NCBI GenBank assembly: GCA_040007035.1
Contig: JBDTVU010000072.1
Coordinates: 1 to 16,676, forward strand
Length of the DNA stretch: 16,676 bases
Direction of reading: 5' to 3'
DNA from: CAIWHR01 sp040007035
GTDB lineage: Bacteria; Pseudomonadota; Gammaproteobacteria; Burkholderiales; Casimicrobiaceae
The number at the start of each line of letters is the position of its first letter. The stretch's first letter is position 1. The translations under genes and the position numbers were made by a program. Below, piece after piece: positions 1 through 7,674 of this stretch. The notes below the pieces were generated by a model. The model saw only the letters and a program-made list of their open reading frames with translations. It had not been told where the DNA came from and did not search any database.

Positions 1-582
1 CTCGGCCGGCGGTTCGAGATCGCGACCAACACCTACAAGCCGTTCGCGTGCGGGATCGTCATCCATCCGTCGATCGACGGCTGCGTGCAGCTCCGCAACG
101 CCCACCAGCTTGCCGCCGCCGACATCGAGCGCGTCGAGCTGAAGGTCCATTCGCTGGTGCTGGAGCTCTGCGGCAAGACGGCGCCGTTGAGCGGGCTCGA
201 GGGCAAGTTCAGCGTCTACCACGCGTGCGCGGCGGGCCTCGTGTTCGGGCAGGCCGGCGAGGCGGAGTTTTCCGACGCCATCGTCGTGCGAGCAGACGTG
301 AAGTCGCTGCGCGAACGGATTATCGCGAGCGTCGACGATGCGATCGGCGAAGCGTCGGCCGACGTCACCGTCGTCTGCCGCGACGGCCGCCGGCTGCACC
401 TGTTCGTTCCGCACTCGATCGGCAGCCACGAGCGGCCGATGACCGACGCCGACCTCGCCCGCAAGTTCCATGGTCTGGTCGACCCGGTGTTCGGCGCGGC
501 GCGCGCCGACGCGCTGATCGCGCAGTGCATGACGCTGGCCGGCGCTCCCGACCTGCGGGCGCTGAGGCTGGGGGCGGCGTGA
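1..582 (+). CDS. MmgE/PrpD family protein (3' part, start outside window)
   Basis: The open frame runs from the first base to a TGA at 580-582 and gives 193 C-terminal residues. They match the C-terminal half of the MmgE/PrpD family: NTYKPFACGIVIHPSIDG near the left edge, then LVLELCGK, GLEGKFSVYHA and, near the end, GSHERPMTDADLARKF. Family members include 2-methylcitrate dehydratase (PrpD) and cis-aconitate decarboxylase, cytoplasmic enzymes that dehydrate or decarboxylate tricarboxylic acids; many paralogues have unknown substrates. The next gene, a molybdenum hydroxylase subunit, begins 28 bp downstream on the same strand. The pair is probably one catabolic operon, which makes a substrate other than methylcitrate plausible. 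The family call is firm, but the exact reaction cannot be told from this part. Confidence 0.9.
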   Translation, partial: LGRRFEIATNTYKPFACGIVIHPSIDGCVQLRNAHQLAAADIERVELKVHSLVLELCGKTAPLSGLEGKFSVYHACAAGLVFGQAGEAEFSDAIVVRADVKSLRERIIASVDDAIGEASADVTVVCRDGRRLHLFVPHSIGSHERPMTDADLARKFHGLVDPVFGAARADALIAQCMTLAGAPDLRALRLGAA

Positions 583-610
583 TTCACCTGAAGCAACGAC
601 CGGGAATACC

Positions 611-2935
611 ATGACCGAAGAATCGCAACACGCCCGCTTCGGAAGCGGCAAGTCGGTCCGCCGCGTCGAGGACGACAGCCTGCTGACCGGCGGTGACCAG
701 TTCGCCGACAATTTCGCGCTGCCCGGGCAGACGCAACTGCTGTTCCTGCGCTCGCCGCATCCGCACGCGCGGATCGCGCGAATCGACACCGCCGCGGCGA
801 AGGCGCTGCCGGGTGTCGTCGCCATCGTCACCGGCGAGGATCTGGTGCGCGCGGGCGTGAACCCCCTGCCGCAGTCGGGCGACTTCAAGCGGCGCGACGG
901 CGCGAAGACGGCGGCGCCGCCGCAGCACGCGCTCGCGGTCGGCGTCGTGCGCTACGTCGGCGAGGCGGTGGCCGCGGTCGTCGCCGAGACGGCAGGAGAG
1001 GCGCGCGACGCGCTGGAGGCGATCGTCGTCGACTACGATCCGCTGCCGATGGTCGCCGACATCGTCGACGCGATCGCGGCGGACGCGCCACTCGTCTGGC
1101 CGGCAGCGAAGGGCAACGTCGCGTGCGAGGCGCGGCACGGCGATCGCGCGACCGCCGGCGCCGCGTTTGCAAAGGCGGCGCACGTCGTCACGCTCGACCT
1201 CGTCAACCAGCGGCTGGCCCCCGCGCCGATCGAGCCGCGGGCGACGCTCGCGAGCTGGGACGACGCGACCGGCCGGATCACGCTGCGCACGTCCTGCCAG
1301 ACGCCAACGGGTTTGCGCGACGACCTCTGCAACGTCGTGCTCGGCATTCCGCCGGAAAAGATGCGGGTGGTGGTCGGCGACGTAGGCGGCGGCTTCGGGA
1401 TGAAGACGACGCTCTACGCCGAGGACGTGCTCGCCGCATACTGCACGCGGTTGCTGAAGCGGCCGGTCAAGTGGTGCGCCGACCGGGTCGAGGAGATGCT
1501 GGCCGCGTCGCACGGCCGCGACCTGAACAGCAAGGCCGAATTGGCGCTCGACGCCGGCGGAAAGATCCTCGCGCTGCGCCTGCACTCGCACGCGAACCTC
1601 GGCGCCTACGCAACTCCGGCCGGCGTCGTGATCCAGCTCCTGATCGGGCCGTGGGTGACCACCGGCGTCTACGACATCGGGACCATCGACCTCACGATCG
1701 AGGGCGTGCTGACGAACACGAACCCGACCGGGCCTTACCGGGGCGCCGGCCGTCCCGAGGCGATCTACACGATCGAGCGGATGATGGACGCGGCGGCGCG
1801 GCAGACCGGCATCGACCCGGTCGAGCTGCGCCGGCGCAACATGATCCGGCCGGCGCAGATGCCGTACACGAACCCGATGGCCAAGACCTACGACACCGGT
1901 AAGTTCGAGTCGGTGATGGAGCAGGGACTGGCGCTTGCCGACTGGCGCGGGTTCGACGCGCGCGCGGCGGAATCGAAGCGACACGGGAGGCTGCGCGGAC
2001 GCGGGCTCGCGACGTTCATCGAGTGGACCGGCGCCGAGATCTTCACCGAGCGCGTGACCGTCACCGTGTCCGGAGACGACGACATCGAGATCTTCTCGGC
2101 GACGCAGGCGATGGGGCAGGGCCTCGCGACGACGTTCGCGCAACTCGCCGTCGACGTGTTCGGCGTGCCGATCGGGAACATCCGGATCGTGCTCGGCGAC
2201 ACCGATCGCGTCACCGGATTCGGCAGCGCGGGCTCGCGCTCGCTCTTCGTCGGCGGCACTGCGGTGCACGTCGCGTCCGAGCGCACGGTGAAGAAGGCGC
2301 AGGATCTCGCCGCCGCCGAGCTCGAAGCGGCGGTCGCCGACATCGAGTACCGCGACGGCGAGTTCCGCATCGCCGGCACCGATCGCCGGATCGGCCTGTT
2401 CGAGCTTGCGCGGAAGCAACCGGAACGGCGCATTTACGTCGACTCGACCAGCTCGGTCGGCGGCGCGACGTGGCCCAACGGCTGCCACGTCTGTGAGGTC
2501 GAGATCGATCCGGACACCGGCGCCGTCGAGATCGCCGGCTACTGGTCGGTCAACGACGTCGGCCGCGTCGTCAACCCGATGATCGTCGCCGGCCAGCTCG
2601 AAGGCGGCGCCGTGCAGGGAATCGGCCAGGCGCTCACTGAGCACTTCATCTACGACCGCGAGACCGGCCAGGCGCTGACGGCGAGCTTCCTCGATTACGC
2701 CATTCCACGCGCCGCGATGATTCGCCACTTCGACATGCGCACCGACGAATCCTCGCCGACGGCGCTGAACGCGCTGGGCGTCAAAGGCGTGGGTGAGCTG
2801 GGCACGATCGGCGCAACGCCGGCGGTTGCCAATGCGGTGATCGATGCGCTGGTTCGCGCCGGCGTCGGCGCGCGAGCGGAGACGATGCAGATGCCGTTCA
2901 CGCCCGAGCGGGTGTGGCGGGCGCTGCAGAAGTAG
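611..2935 (+). CDS. Xanthine dehydrogenase/CO dehydrogenase family molybdopterin-binding large subunit (CoxL-like, form II type)
   Basis: This 774-residue protein has the full length of a CoxL/CutL-type large subunit, which carries the molybdenum-cytosine-dinucleotide cofactor of molybdenum hydroxylases. The N-terminal a/b hammerhead domain starts with GSGKSVRRVEDDSLLTGG and SPHPHARI. The cofactor region has VGGGFGMK (about residues 258-265), PYRGAGR (375-381) and QAMGQG. The conserved base sits in GVGELGTIGA (Glu729). PYRGAGR corresponds to the AYRGAGR loop of form II enzymes. The AYxCSFR loop of true aerobic CO dehydrogenases is absent, so CO oxidation is unlikely and the substrate is unknown. 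The [2Fe-2S] and FAD subunits that normally accompany it are not downstream; a minus-strand TA module follows instead. They may lie upstream of the window. The ATG at 611 has only a weak upstream GGGA. Confidence 0.93.
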   Translation: MTEESQHARFGSGKSVRRVEDDSLLTGGDQFADNFALPGQTQLLFLRSPHPHARIARIDTAAAKALPGVVAIVTGEDLVRAGVNPLPQSGDFKRRDGAKTAAPPQHALAVGVVRYVGEAVAAVVAETAGEARDALEAIVVDYDPLPMVADIVDAIAADAPLVWPAAKGNVACEARHGDRATAGAAFAKAAHVVTLDLVNQRLAPAPIEPRATLASWDDATGRITLRTSCQTPTGLRDDLCNVVLGIPPEKMRVVVGDVGGGFGMKTTLYAEDVLAAYCTRLLKRPVKWCADRVEEMLAASHGRDLNSKAELALDAGGKILALRLHSHANLGAYATPAGVVIQLLIGPWVTTGVYDIGTIDLTIEGVLTNTNPTGPYRGAGRPEAIYTIERMMDAAARQTGIDPVELRRRNMIRPAQMPYTNPMAKTYDTGKFESVMEQGLALADWRGFDARAAESKRHGRLRGRGLATFIEWTGAEIFTERVTVTVSGDDDIEIFSATQAMGQGLATTFAQLAVDVFGVPIGNIRIVLGDTDRVTGFGSAGSRSLFVGGTAVHVASERTVKKAQDLAAAELEAAVADIEYRDGEFRIAGTDRRIGLFELARKQPERRIYVDSTSSVGGATWPNGCHVCEVEIDPDTGAVEIAGYWSVNDVGRVVNPMIVAGQLEGGAVQGIGQALTEHFIYDRETGQALTASFLDYAIPRAAMIRHFDMRTDESSPTALNALGVKGVGELGTIGATPAVANAVIDALVRAGVGARAETMQMPFTPERVWRALQK

Positions 2936-2975
2936 CGGCGACCGTCGGTGGCAGTCATGGACGCCGTGAGGCGGA

Positions 2976-3296
2976 TCAAGCCGAACGTCCGCGGCGCGAG
3001 GGGCTTGCTGCCACGGTCTTCGGCTTGACCTCGTAGCGCACGAGCTCCTCGCGTACCGCGCGTTTCGTTGCCGCGAGCATCGACTCGCGCTGGATCCACG
3101 CCACCAGCGTGTCGTTGATCAGCGTCTGGTAGCTGCCGCCACCCGCGGCGTCCGCGAGGCGTCGGAAATGATCGAGGACGGCGGTGTCGATTCGGATCGA
3201 GATCTTGGTCTTGCCGGCCGCGGGCGGCACGACGGCACCCCGGCGTGCGGCCGAGAAGTCGATGTCGCGTTGCGGCTCAGCGGAAGTCTTGCTCAT
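2976..3296 (-). CDS. brnA: BrnA family antitoxin
   Basis: A 106-residue protein matching the BrnA antitoxin family. A ribbon-helix-helix segment reads KTKISIRIDTAVLDHFRRLA, followed by SYQTLINDTLVAWI (the family's GYQTRINAVLRAYV-like block). In this family the RHH part dimerises and binds the operon promoter, while the rest neutralises the BrnT ribonuclease. Its ATG (3294-3296) lies inside the end of brnT: the two frames overlap by 20 bp, giving the usual toxin-first order and translational coupling. The C-terminal tail is rich in Arg and Ser and looks unstructured. The gene is convergent with the molybdenum hydroxylase gene, 40 bp apart, with no obvious terminator hairpin between them. Confidence 0.88.
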   Translation of the reverse strand: MSKTSAEPQRDIDFSAARRGAVVPPAAGKTKISIRIDTAVLDHFRRLADAAGGGSYQTLINDTLVAWIQRESMLAATKRAVREELVRYEVKPKTVAASPSRRGRSA

Positions 3297-3573
3297 AGTC
3301 GCCTCGTTGGCGGGCGTTGGCTTTCCAGGCGGAAATCAGGCGCAGCGTATCCGGCGCCCGATGGGTCCACACGACGACGAGGAGCCGACCCAGCGCACTC
3401 ATGCCGAGCGTAACGTAGCGAGCTTCGTCGACAGCGTCAGGGTCCTCGCGGGTCAGACCACGCGCATCCGCGAAAACGGTCGCCGCTTCGACGAACGCCA
3501 CCCCATGCGTGCGGAAGTTGGCGGCCGCCTTCGCCGGGTCCCACTCGAAACGCGGCTCCAAGTGTATGGACAA
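3277..3573 (-). CDS. brnT: BrnT family toxin (RelE-like ribonuclease)
   Basis: A 98-residue protein with the BrnT pattern: FEWDPAKAAANFRTHGVAF near the N-terminus, ATVFAD, GRLLVVVWTHR and a C-terminal LRLISAWKAN...DYEQ. BrnT toxins are RelE-fold ribonucleases that inhibit translation and are held inactive by BrnA. The only sensible start is TTG at 3571-3573, with a strong Shine-Dalgarno GGAGG four bases upstream (minus strand, 3578-3582); no ATG is available before the FEWDP block. The usual ISAR(K/R)AT..E motif is altered to ISAWKANARQ (residues 80-89), replacing a normally conserved Arg with Trp and a Glu with Gln. Catalytic strength may therefore be reduced, though I infer this from remembered family consensus only. 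A divergent gshA lies 213 bp away. Confidence 0.87.
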   Translation of the reverse strand: MSIHLEPRFEWDPAKAAANFRTHGVAFVEAATVFADARGLTREDPDAVDEARYVTLGMSALGRLLVVVWTHRAPDTLRLISAWKANARQRGDYEQDFR

Positions 3574-3755
3574 GCGTCCTCCACGTCAACGACCGATCGG
3601 GAGAGGGCTGTCCATTCATCGTGCGAGCGGAACCGGGCGCCGTCGATCGGCCGGACGGCCGAGGGTGTCAGGAAGGCGGGGCGAGACCCGACCATCCGGA
3701 CGATCGCGGTCGCCCGTTTGTAAGCGGGGTCCGAAGCCGCCCGATGCCCACGCTA

Positions 3756-3761
3756 TACAAT
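3756..3761 (+). promoter_or_regulatory. Possible -10 element upstream of gshA
   Basis: TACAAT (within CTATACAAT) lies 25 bp before the gshA ATG in an otherwise GC-rich gap and matches five of six bases of TATAAT. No good -35 hexamer occurs at 16-18 bp; a TTGTAA at 3718-3723 is too far away. The rest of the 213-bp gap between brnT and gshA holds only a small inverted repeat, TCGGCC-GGAC-GGCCGA, at 3647-3662. Confidence 0.3.
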
Positions 3762-3786
3762 CGCGCCGAACGTCCACGGATATCCC

Positions 3787-5340
3787 ATGCCCTTCCCCGA
3801 TCTTGCGAATTTCCCCACGCTCGACGCGCGCCTCGCGGCGCTGCCGCGTGATGCGCTGACGAAACTCCAGCGCGGCATCGAAAAGGAAAGCCTGCGCGTG
3901 CAGCCGGACGGCGCGCTCGCGACGACGCCGCACCCGGCAGCGCTCGGGTCCGCACTGACGCATCCGCTCGTCACCACCGACTTTTCGGAGTCTCAGCTCG
4001 AGCTCATCACCGGCGTGCACGCGAGCGTCGACGACTGCCGGCAGGAGCTGACCGAGATCCATCAGGCCGTCTACCGCGCGATCGGCGACGAGCTGCTGTG
4101 GGCGGCGAGCATGCCGTGCAAGCTGCCCGCGGAGAACACGATCCCGCTCGGCCGCTACGGCAGCTCCAACGTCGGCCGGGCGAAGACCGTGTACCGGACA
4201 GGCCTGTCGCATCGCTACGGCCGGCGGATGCAGATGATCTCCGGCATCCATTACAACTTCTCGCTGCCGGAGCCGCTGTCCAACGACGCGTATTTCGGTC
4301 TGATCCGAAACTTCCGGCGGCACTCCTGGCTGCTGCTGTATCTGTTCGGTGCCTCCCCCGCGGTGTGCCCCTGCTTCGTGGAAGGGCGGACGCACGAGCT
4401 TCAGCGGCTGAGCGAGCACACGCTGTACCTGCCGCATGCGACGTCGCTCCGGATGGGGCGGCTGGGCTACCAGAGCGACGCGCAGTCTTCGCTCGCGGTC
4501 AGCTACAACAGCCTCGAGAGCTACGCCACGTCACTGCAGGACGCGCTGACGCGGCGGTGGCCGGCGTACGAGGCGATCGGTATCCGCGACGGCGACGAGT
4601 ATCGCCAGCTCGCGACGACGCTGCTGCAGATCGAGAACGAGTTCTACGGCACGATCCGCCCGAAGCGAAGGATCCGGCTCGGCGAGCGCCCGCTGCACGC
4701 GCTGCGCGAACGCGGCGTCGAATACGTCGAGGTGCGGCTGATGGACCTCGACCCGTTCTGCCCGATCGGCATCACCGCCGACACGATGCGGATGCTCGAC
4801 GTGTACCTCATGTACTGCCTGCTCTCCGACAGCCCGCCCGACACGCCCGGGGAGCTCGCCGCCCTCGCGCTCGACCGCCAGCACGTCGCCGCGCGCGGCC
4901 GCGAGCCCGGCCTGCGGCTGATGCGCGGTGCCCAGGAAGTGCCGTTGGTCGAATGGGGCGCCGAGATCCTCGCCGCCTGCGGTCCGATCGCCGCGGCGAT
5001 GGACCTGGCGCTCGATGCCGCGAACGGAATCCGCGCGCACCGGGATGCGCTCGCGAACGCCGTCGCCGCGCTGAACGATCCCGCGTTGACGCCGTCCGCC
5101 CGCGTGCTGCAGGCGATGGCGCGCGACCACGGCAATTCCTACGTCGGCTTCGTGCTCGCGCAGTCGCGGCGGCACCGCGACGCGATCTGCGCGATGCCGC
5201 TCGCCGCCGAGGTCGCCGGGCGCTTTGCGCAGATGGCCGACGAATCGCGGGTCAGGCAGCGCGAGATCGAGGACGCCGACACGCTGCCGTTCGAAATCTA
5301 CCGGCAGCAGTATCTGGATCCGCGGCGGTTGAACGTCTGA
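3787..5340 (+). CDS. gshA: Glutamate--cysteine ligase (gamma-glutamylcysteine synthetase)
   Basis: This cytoplasmic ATP-dependent ligase joins L-glutamate and L-cysteine, the first and rate-limiting step of glutathione synthesis. The 517 residues match the proteobacterial GshA type in length (E. coli has 518) and in order of motifs: QRGIEKESLRV (28-38), ALGSALTHPLVTTDFSESQLE (53-72), SMPC, LGRYGSSNVGRAKTVYR, and SGIHYNFSLPE (152-162). The ATG at 3787 is chosen because it leads directly into the family N-terminus. No gshB lies beside it, so glutathione synthetase must be encoded elsewhere. Its stop is 33 bp from the stop of the convergent hydrolase gene. In other proteobacteria the enzyme is feedback-inhibited by glutathione; nothing in the DNA shows specific regulation. 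Confidence 0.96.
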   Translation: MPFPDLANFPTLDARLAALPRDALTKLQRGIEKESLRVQPDGALATTPHPAALGSALTHPLVTTDFSESQLELITGVHASVDDCRQELTEIHQAVYRAIGDELLWAASMPCKLPAENTIPLGRYGSSNVGRAKTVYRTGLSHRYGRRMQMISGIHYNFSLPEPLSNDAYFGLIRNFRRHSWLLLYLFGASPAVCPCFVEGRTHELQRLSEHTLYLPHATSLRMGRLGYQSDAQSSLAVSYNSLESYATSLQDALTRRWPAYEAIGIRDGDEYRQLATTLLQIENEFYGTIRPKRRIRLGERPLHALRERGVEYVEVRLMDLDPFCPIGITADTMRMLDVYLMYCLLSDSPPDTPGELAALALDRQHVAARGREPGLRLMRGAQEVPLVEWGAEILAACGPIAAAMDLALDAANGIRAHRDALANAVAALNDPALTPSARVLQAMARDHGNSYVGFVLAQSRRHRDAICAMPLAAEVAGRFAQMADESRVRQREIEDADTLPFEIYRQQYLDPRRLNV

Positions 5341-5373
5341 GCGCCGGCACGGCCCGCTTCGCGGTCGCAACCT

Positions 5374-6159
5374 TCAGATCGAAGCGAGAAACCGGGCGAT
5401 CTGTTCCCAGAACCCGGCGGTGGCGCCGAGCGTGTTGTGCCCTTCCCGCGGGATGGCGTACCAGCGCTTCGGGCCGGCCCAGGCGTCGTAGAGCGCACGC
5501 GAGCGCCCGAGCGGCATGATCGTGTCCGCCTCGCCGACGATTGCGAGGAGCGGCATCCTGCATCGCAGCGCGTCCGCGCGCGGCTCGAAACGATGCCGCA
5601 GCAGGAGCGACACCGGGAGCCACGGGTAATGATGGCTGCCGACCGCGGCGAGGCTGTCGTACGGCGAGATCAGCACCACACCGGCGATCGGGCGTTCCGC
5701 GGCCACGCGCGCCGCGATGGCGGTGCCCAAGCTGCGCCCCACCGCGACGATGCGATTGCGGTCGATGCCTTCCCGCGCGACGACCGCGTCGTAGATCGCG
5801 AGGCCGTCGGCGTTGAGCTCGCGCTCGCCGGGCTTACCCTCGCTCTCTCCGTAGCCGCGGTAGTTCAAGGCGACGATCGTCCACTCGCGCGGCCAGCGCG
5901 CGTCGGCGACCGTCCACGAGACTTCCTCGGCGTTGCCGCCGAAGTAGACGACCGTCGGCGCCGGGACCGCCGTGCCCTGCGCGATCCAGCCGCGGAGCCG
6001 CGTGCCGTCGGTGGCGGTCACCGTAAGCGGCGTGGCACTGGGCGGCAGGTGCGCCGTCGAGGCGATCGGCTGCGGGAAGAAGATCAGTCCGTCCTGCGCG
6101 AGCCACGCGGCCGCGGGAACGCCGACGGCGATGGCGGCGAGGACGAGGAGCCATTCCAT
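5374..6159 (-). CDS. Membrane-anchored alpha/beta hydrolase
   Basis: A 261-residue serine hydrolase of the YfhR/Bem46-like group. An N-terminal hydrophobic segment (residues 4-21) should anchor it in the inner membrane with the catalytic domain outside. Next come the oxyanion-hole strand VVYFGGNAEE (70-79), the nucleophile elbow GRSLG with Ser143, the acid Asp212 in GEADTIMP and the His241 in REGHNTLG; the triad is complete. The frame stays open for another 164 codons upstream, but that part is antisense to the aldolase gene and lacks hydrolase similarity, so the start MEWLL at 6157-6159 is used. The substrate is unknown; family members are esterases or peptidase-like hydrolases. It shares a 148-bp divergent intergenic region with the aldolase gene. 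Confidence 0.85.
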   Translation of the reverse strand: MEWLLVLAAIAVGVPAAAWLAQDGLIFFPQPIASTAHLPPSATPLTVTATDGTRLRGWIAQGTAVPAPTVVYFGGNAEEVSWTVADARWPREWTIVALNYRGYGESEGKPGERELNADGLAIYDAVVAREGIDRNRIVAVGRSLGTAIAARVAAERPIAGVVLISPYDSLAAVGSHHYPWLPVSLLLRHRFEPRADALRCRMPLLAIVGEADTIMPLGRSRALYDAWAGPKRWYAIPREGHNTLGATAGFWEQIARFLASI

Positions 6160-6307
6160 GAGGGTGCGCCGCCCGTTGAGCGGATCCGAGATCGGCGTCG
6201 TGTCTACCCGGTGCGGGTATGGCGCGGGTGGCCGGAATCGGCGCAAACTTCCGATGCCGGCGCGCTCGAATTCTATCGCATCGCCGCACCCGACGAAGGA
6301 GTCAACG

Positions 6308-7327
6308 ATGAGCATCCACGACGAGCTCCAGGCCACGATGGCAAAGCTGACCGCACCCGGCAAGGGCATCGTCGCCGCGGACGAAAGCCACCCCACTATC
6401 ACCAAGCGGTTCAAGGCGGTCGGCATCGAATCGACCGAGGAGACCCGGCGCGCGTACCGGACGCTGCTGTTCACGACGTCGGAAGCCGAGCAGTACCTCG
6501 GCGGCGTGATCCTGTTCGAGGAAACGCTGGGCCAGGCCGACGACAACGGCACGCCGCTGCCGGAGATGCTCGTGCGCCGCGGCATCGTACCGGGCATCAA
6601 GGTCGACAAGGGGACGGTGCCGCTGCCCGGGGCCGACGGCGATCTCGTCACCCAGGGGCTCGACGGCCTCGCCGACCGCCTGAAAGCCTACAAGGAGAAG
6701 GGCGCACGCTTCGCGAAATGGCGCGAGGTCTACGCGATCACCGACCGCAATCCAACGCCGCTCGGCATCGCGGCCAATGCCGAGGTGCTGGCGCGCTACG
6801 CGGCGATCTGCCAGGAGCAGGGTATCGTGCCGATCGTCGAGCCCGAGGTGCTGATCGACGGCGTGCACACGATCGAGCGCTGCCACGAGGTCTGCGCGGC
6901 CGTGCTGCATGCGGTGTTCCACGCGCTCCACCGGCATCGCGTGATCCTCGAGGGCATCGTGCTCAAGCCGAGCATGGTGTTGCCCGGCAAGGAAAGCCCG
7001 CCGAAGGCGCCGCCCGACGTCGTCGCGCGCGCGACGCTCGAGGTGCTGACGCGCACTGTCCCGGCCGCGGTGCCGACGATCAACTTCCTCTCCGGCGGTC
7101 AGGCGTCGGTGGAAGCGACCGCGAATCTCAACGCGATGAACGTGATGGCGCCGCACGCGCCGTGGGTGCTGTCGTTCTCGTACGCCCGCGCGCTGCAGGA
7201 CGACGCGATGCGCATGTGGGCCGGCCGCGCCGAGAACGTGCGCGCGGCGCAGGACGCGTTCCGCAAACGCCTGCGGATGAACAGCCTCGCGCGGCAGGGG
7301 AAATGGAGCGAGGCGCTGGAGACGTAA
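6308..7327 (+). CDS. Class I fructose-bisphosphate aldolase
   Basis: This is a 339-residue Schiff-base aldolase that reversibly cleaves fructose 1,6-bisphosphate into dihydroxyacetone phosphate and glyceraldehyde 3-phosphate in glycolysis and gluconeogenesis. The animal-type class I active site is complete: Asp25 in AADES, Lys137 in FAKW, Glu178 in IVEPEV and the Schiff-base Lys220 in GIVLKPSMVLPG. These line up with Asp33, Lys146, Glu187 and Lys229 of muscle aldolase. The frame is open from 5972, but ATG 6308 is chosen because AAGGAG (6296-6301) sits six bases before it and it begins the family N-terminus (MSIHDELQATMAKL). No other sugar-metabolism gene is adjacent. The downstream 53 bp hold a palindrome that could end transcription. 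Confidence 0.95.
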   Translation: MSIHDELQATMAKLTAPGKGIVAADESHPTITKRFKAVGIESTEETRRAYRTLLFTTSEAEQYLGGVILFEETLGQADDNGTPLPEMLVRRGIVPGIKVDKGTVPLPGADGDLVTQGLDGLADRLKAYKEKGARFAKWREVYAITDRNPTPLGIAANAEVLARYAAICQEQGIVPIVEPEVLIDGVHTIERCHEVCAAVLHAVFHALHRHRVILEGIVLKPSMVLPGKESPPKAPPDVVARATLEVLTRTVPAAVPTINFLSGGQASVEATANLNAMNVMAPHAPWVLSFSYARALQDDAMRMWAGRAENVRAAQDAFRKRLRMNSLARQGKWSEALET

Positions 7328-7352
7328 CGCGCCGAAAAACCGAGGTAAGGCT

Positions 7353-7370
7353 CGACTTTTCGAAAAGTCG
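7353..7370. repeat. Perfect 18-bp palindrome downstream of the aldolase gene
   Basis: CGACTTTTCGAAAAGTCG reads identically on both strands. It lies 25 bp after the aldolase stop and 10 bp before the convergent HigA2-like gene's stop. The bases to its right (GGTCTGGCCCTCAATTCGGGTC, 7371-7392) look like one arm of a longer REP-type element whose mirror arm is missing on the left. It may act as a transcription end for both convergent genes, but it has no separate U-tract. Confidence 0.55.
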
Positions 7371-7380
7371 GGTCTGGCCC

Positions 7381-7674
7381 TCAATTCGGGTCACCCAGGG
7401 CCCGCAATACCGCCCTCGGCTCGCGGTCGATGATGCAGAGGAGGACCAGCGCCGTGCCGCGCGGCCGGCGGTCGCCTCGCTCCCAATGGCGAAGTGTCCC
7501 GGGGCTGATGGCGAACCGCGCCGCGAACTCGAGTTGCGTAAGGCCGGTCTTTTCGCGCACCGCCTTGACGTCGAGCACGGGGACGCGATGCACGCGCAGA
7601 CCCGGCAGCCGTCCCTCCTCGTGGGCGATCGCCTGGTCCAGGCCTTTCCTGATGCTCTTGAACGCTCGGCTCAT
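7381..7674 (-). CDS. higA: HigA2/NadS-type XRE-family antitoxin
   Basis: A 97-residue DNA-binding antitoxin. The N-terminal part (to about residue 35) is the toxin-binding arm. Residues 37-70 form an XRE/Cro helix-turn-helix: VREKTGLTQLEFAARF, then ISPGTLRHWERGDRRP, the typical pattern of antitoxins paired with HigB2-like RelE toxins. Its ATG overlaps the toxin stop by four bases (ATGA, 7671-7674), so translation is coupled and the order is toxin first. It probably represses its own promoter together with the toxin; a 15-bp inverted repeat at the toxin start (8023-8037) is the obvious candidate site. The last codons and the stop lie in repeat-like sequence, so the C-terminal end may be borrowed. 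Confidence 0.88.
   Translation of the reverse strand: MSRAFKSIRKGLDQAIAHEEGRLPGLRVHRVPVLDVKAVREKTGLTQLEFAARFAISPGTLRHWERGDRRPRGTALVLLCIIDREPRAVLRALGDPN

Noticed and set aside
584..2728. 714-codon minus-strand open frame opposite the molybdenum hydroxylase gene
   Set aside because: It is rich in Arg, Asp and Val in the way of an antisense shadow of GC-rich coding DNA; the plus-strand protein matches a known family along its full length.
611..2935. Aerobic CO dehydrogenase (form I CoxL)
   Set aside because: The diagnostic AYxCSFR loop is replaced by PYRGAGR, which belongs to form II-type molybdenum hydroxylases of other or unknown substrates.
6160..6651. 164-codon upstream extension of the alpha/beta hydrolase frame
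   Set aside because: It is antisense to the start of the well-supported aldolase gene, shows no hydrolase similarity, and a natural membrane-anchor start (MEWLL) exists at 6159.
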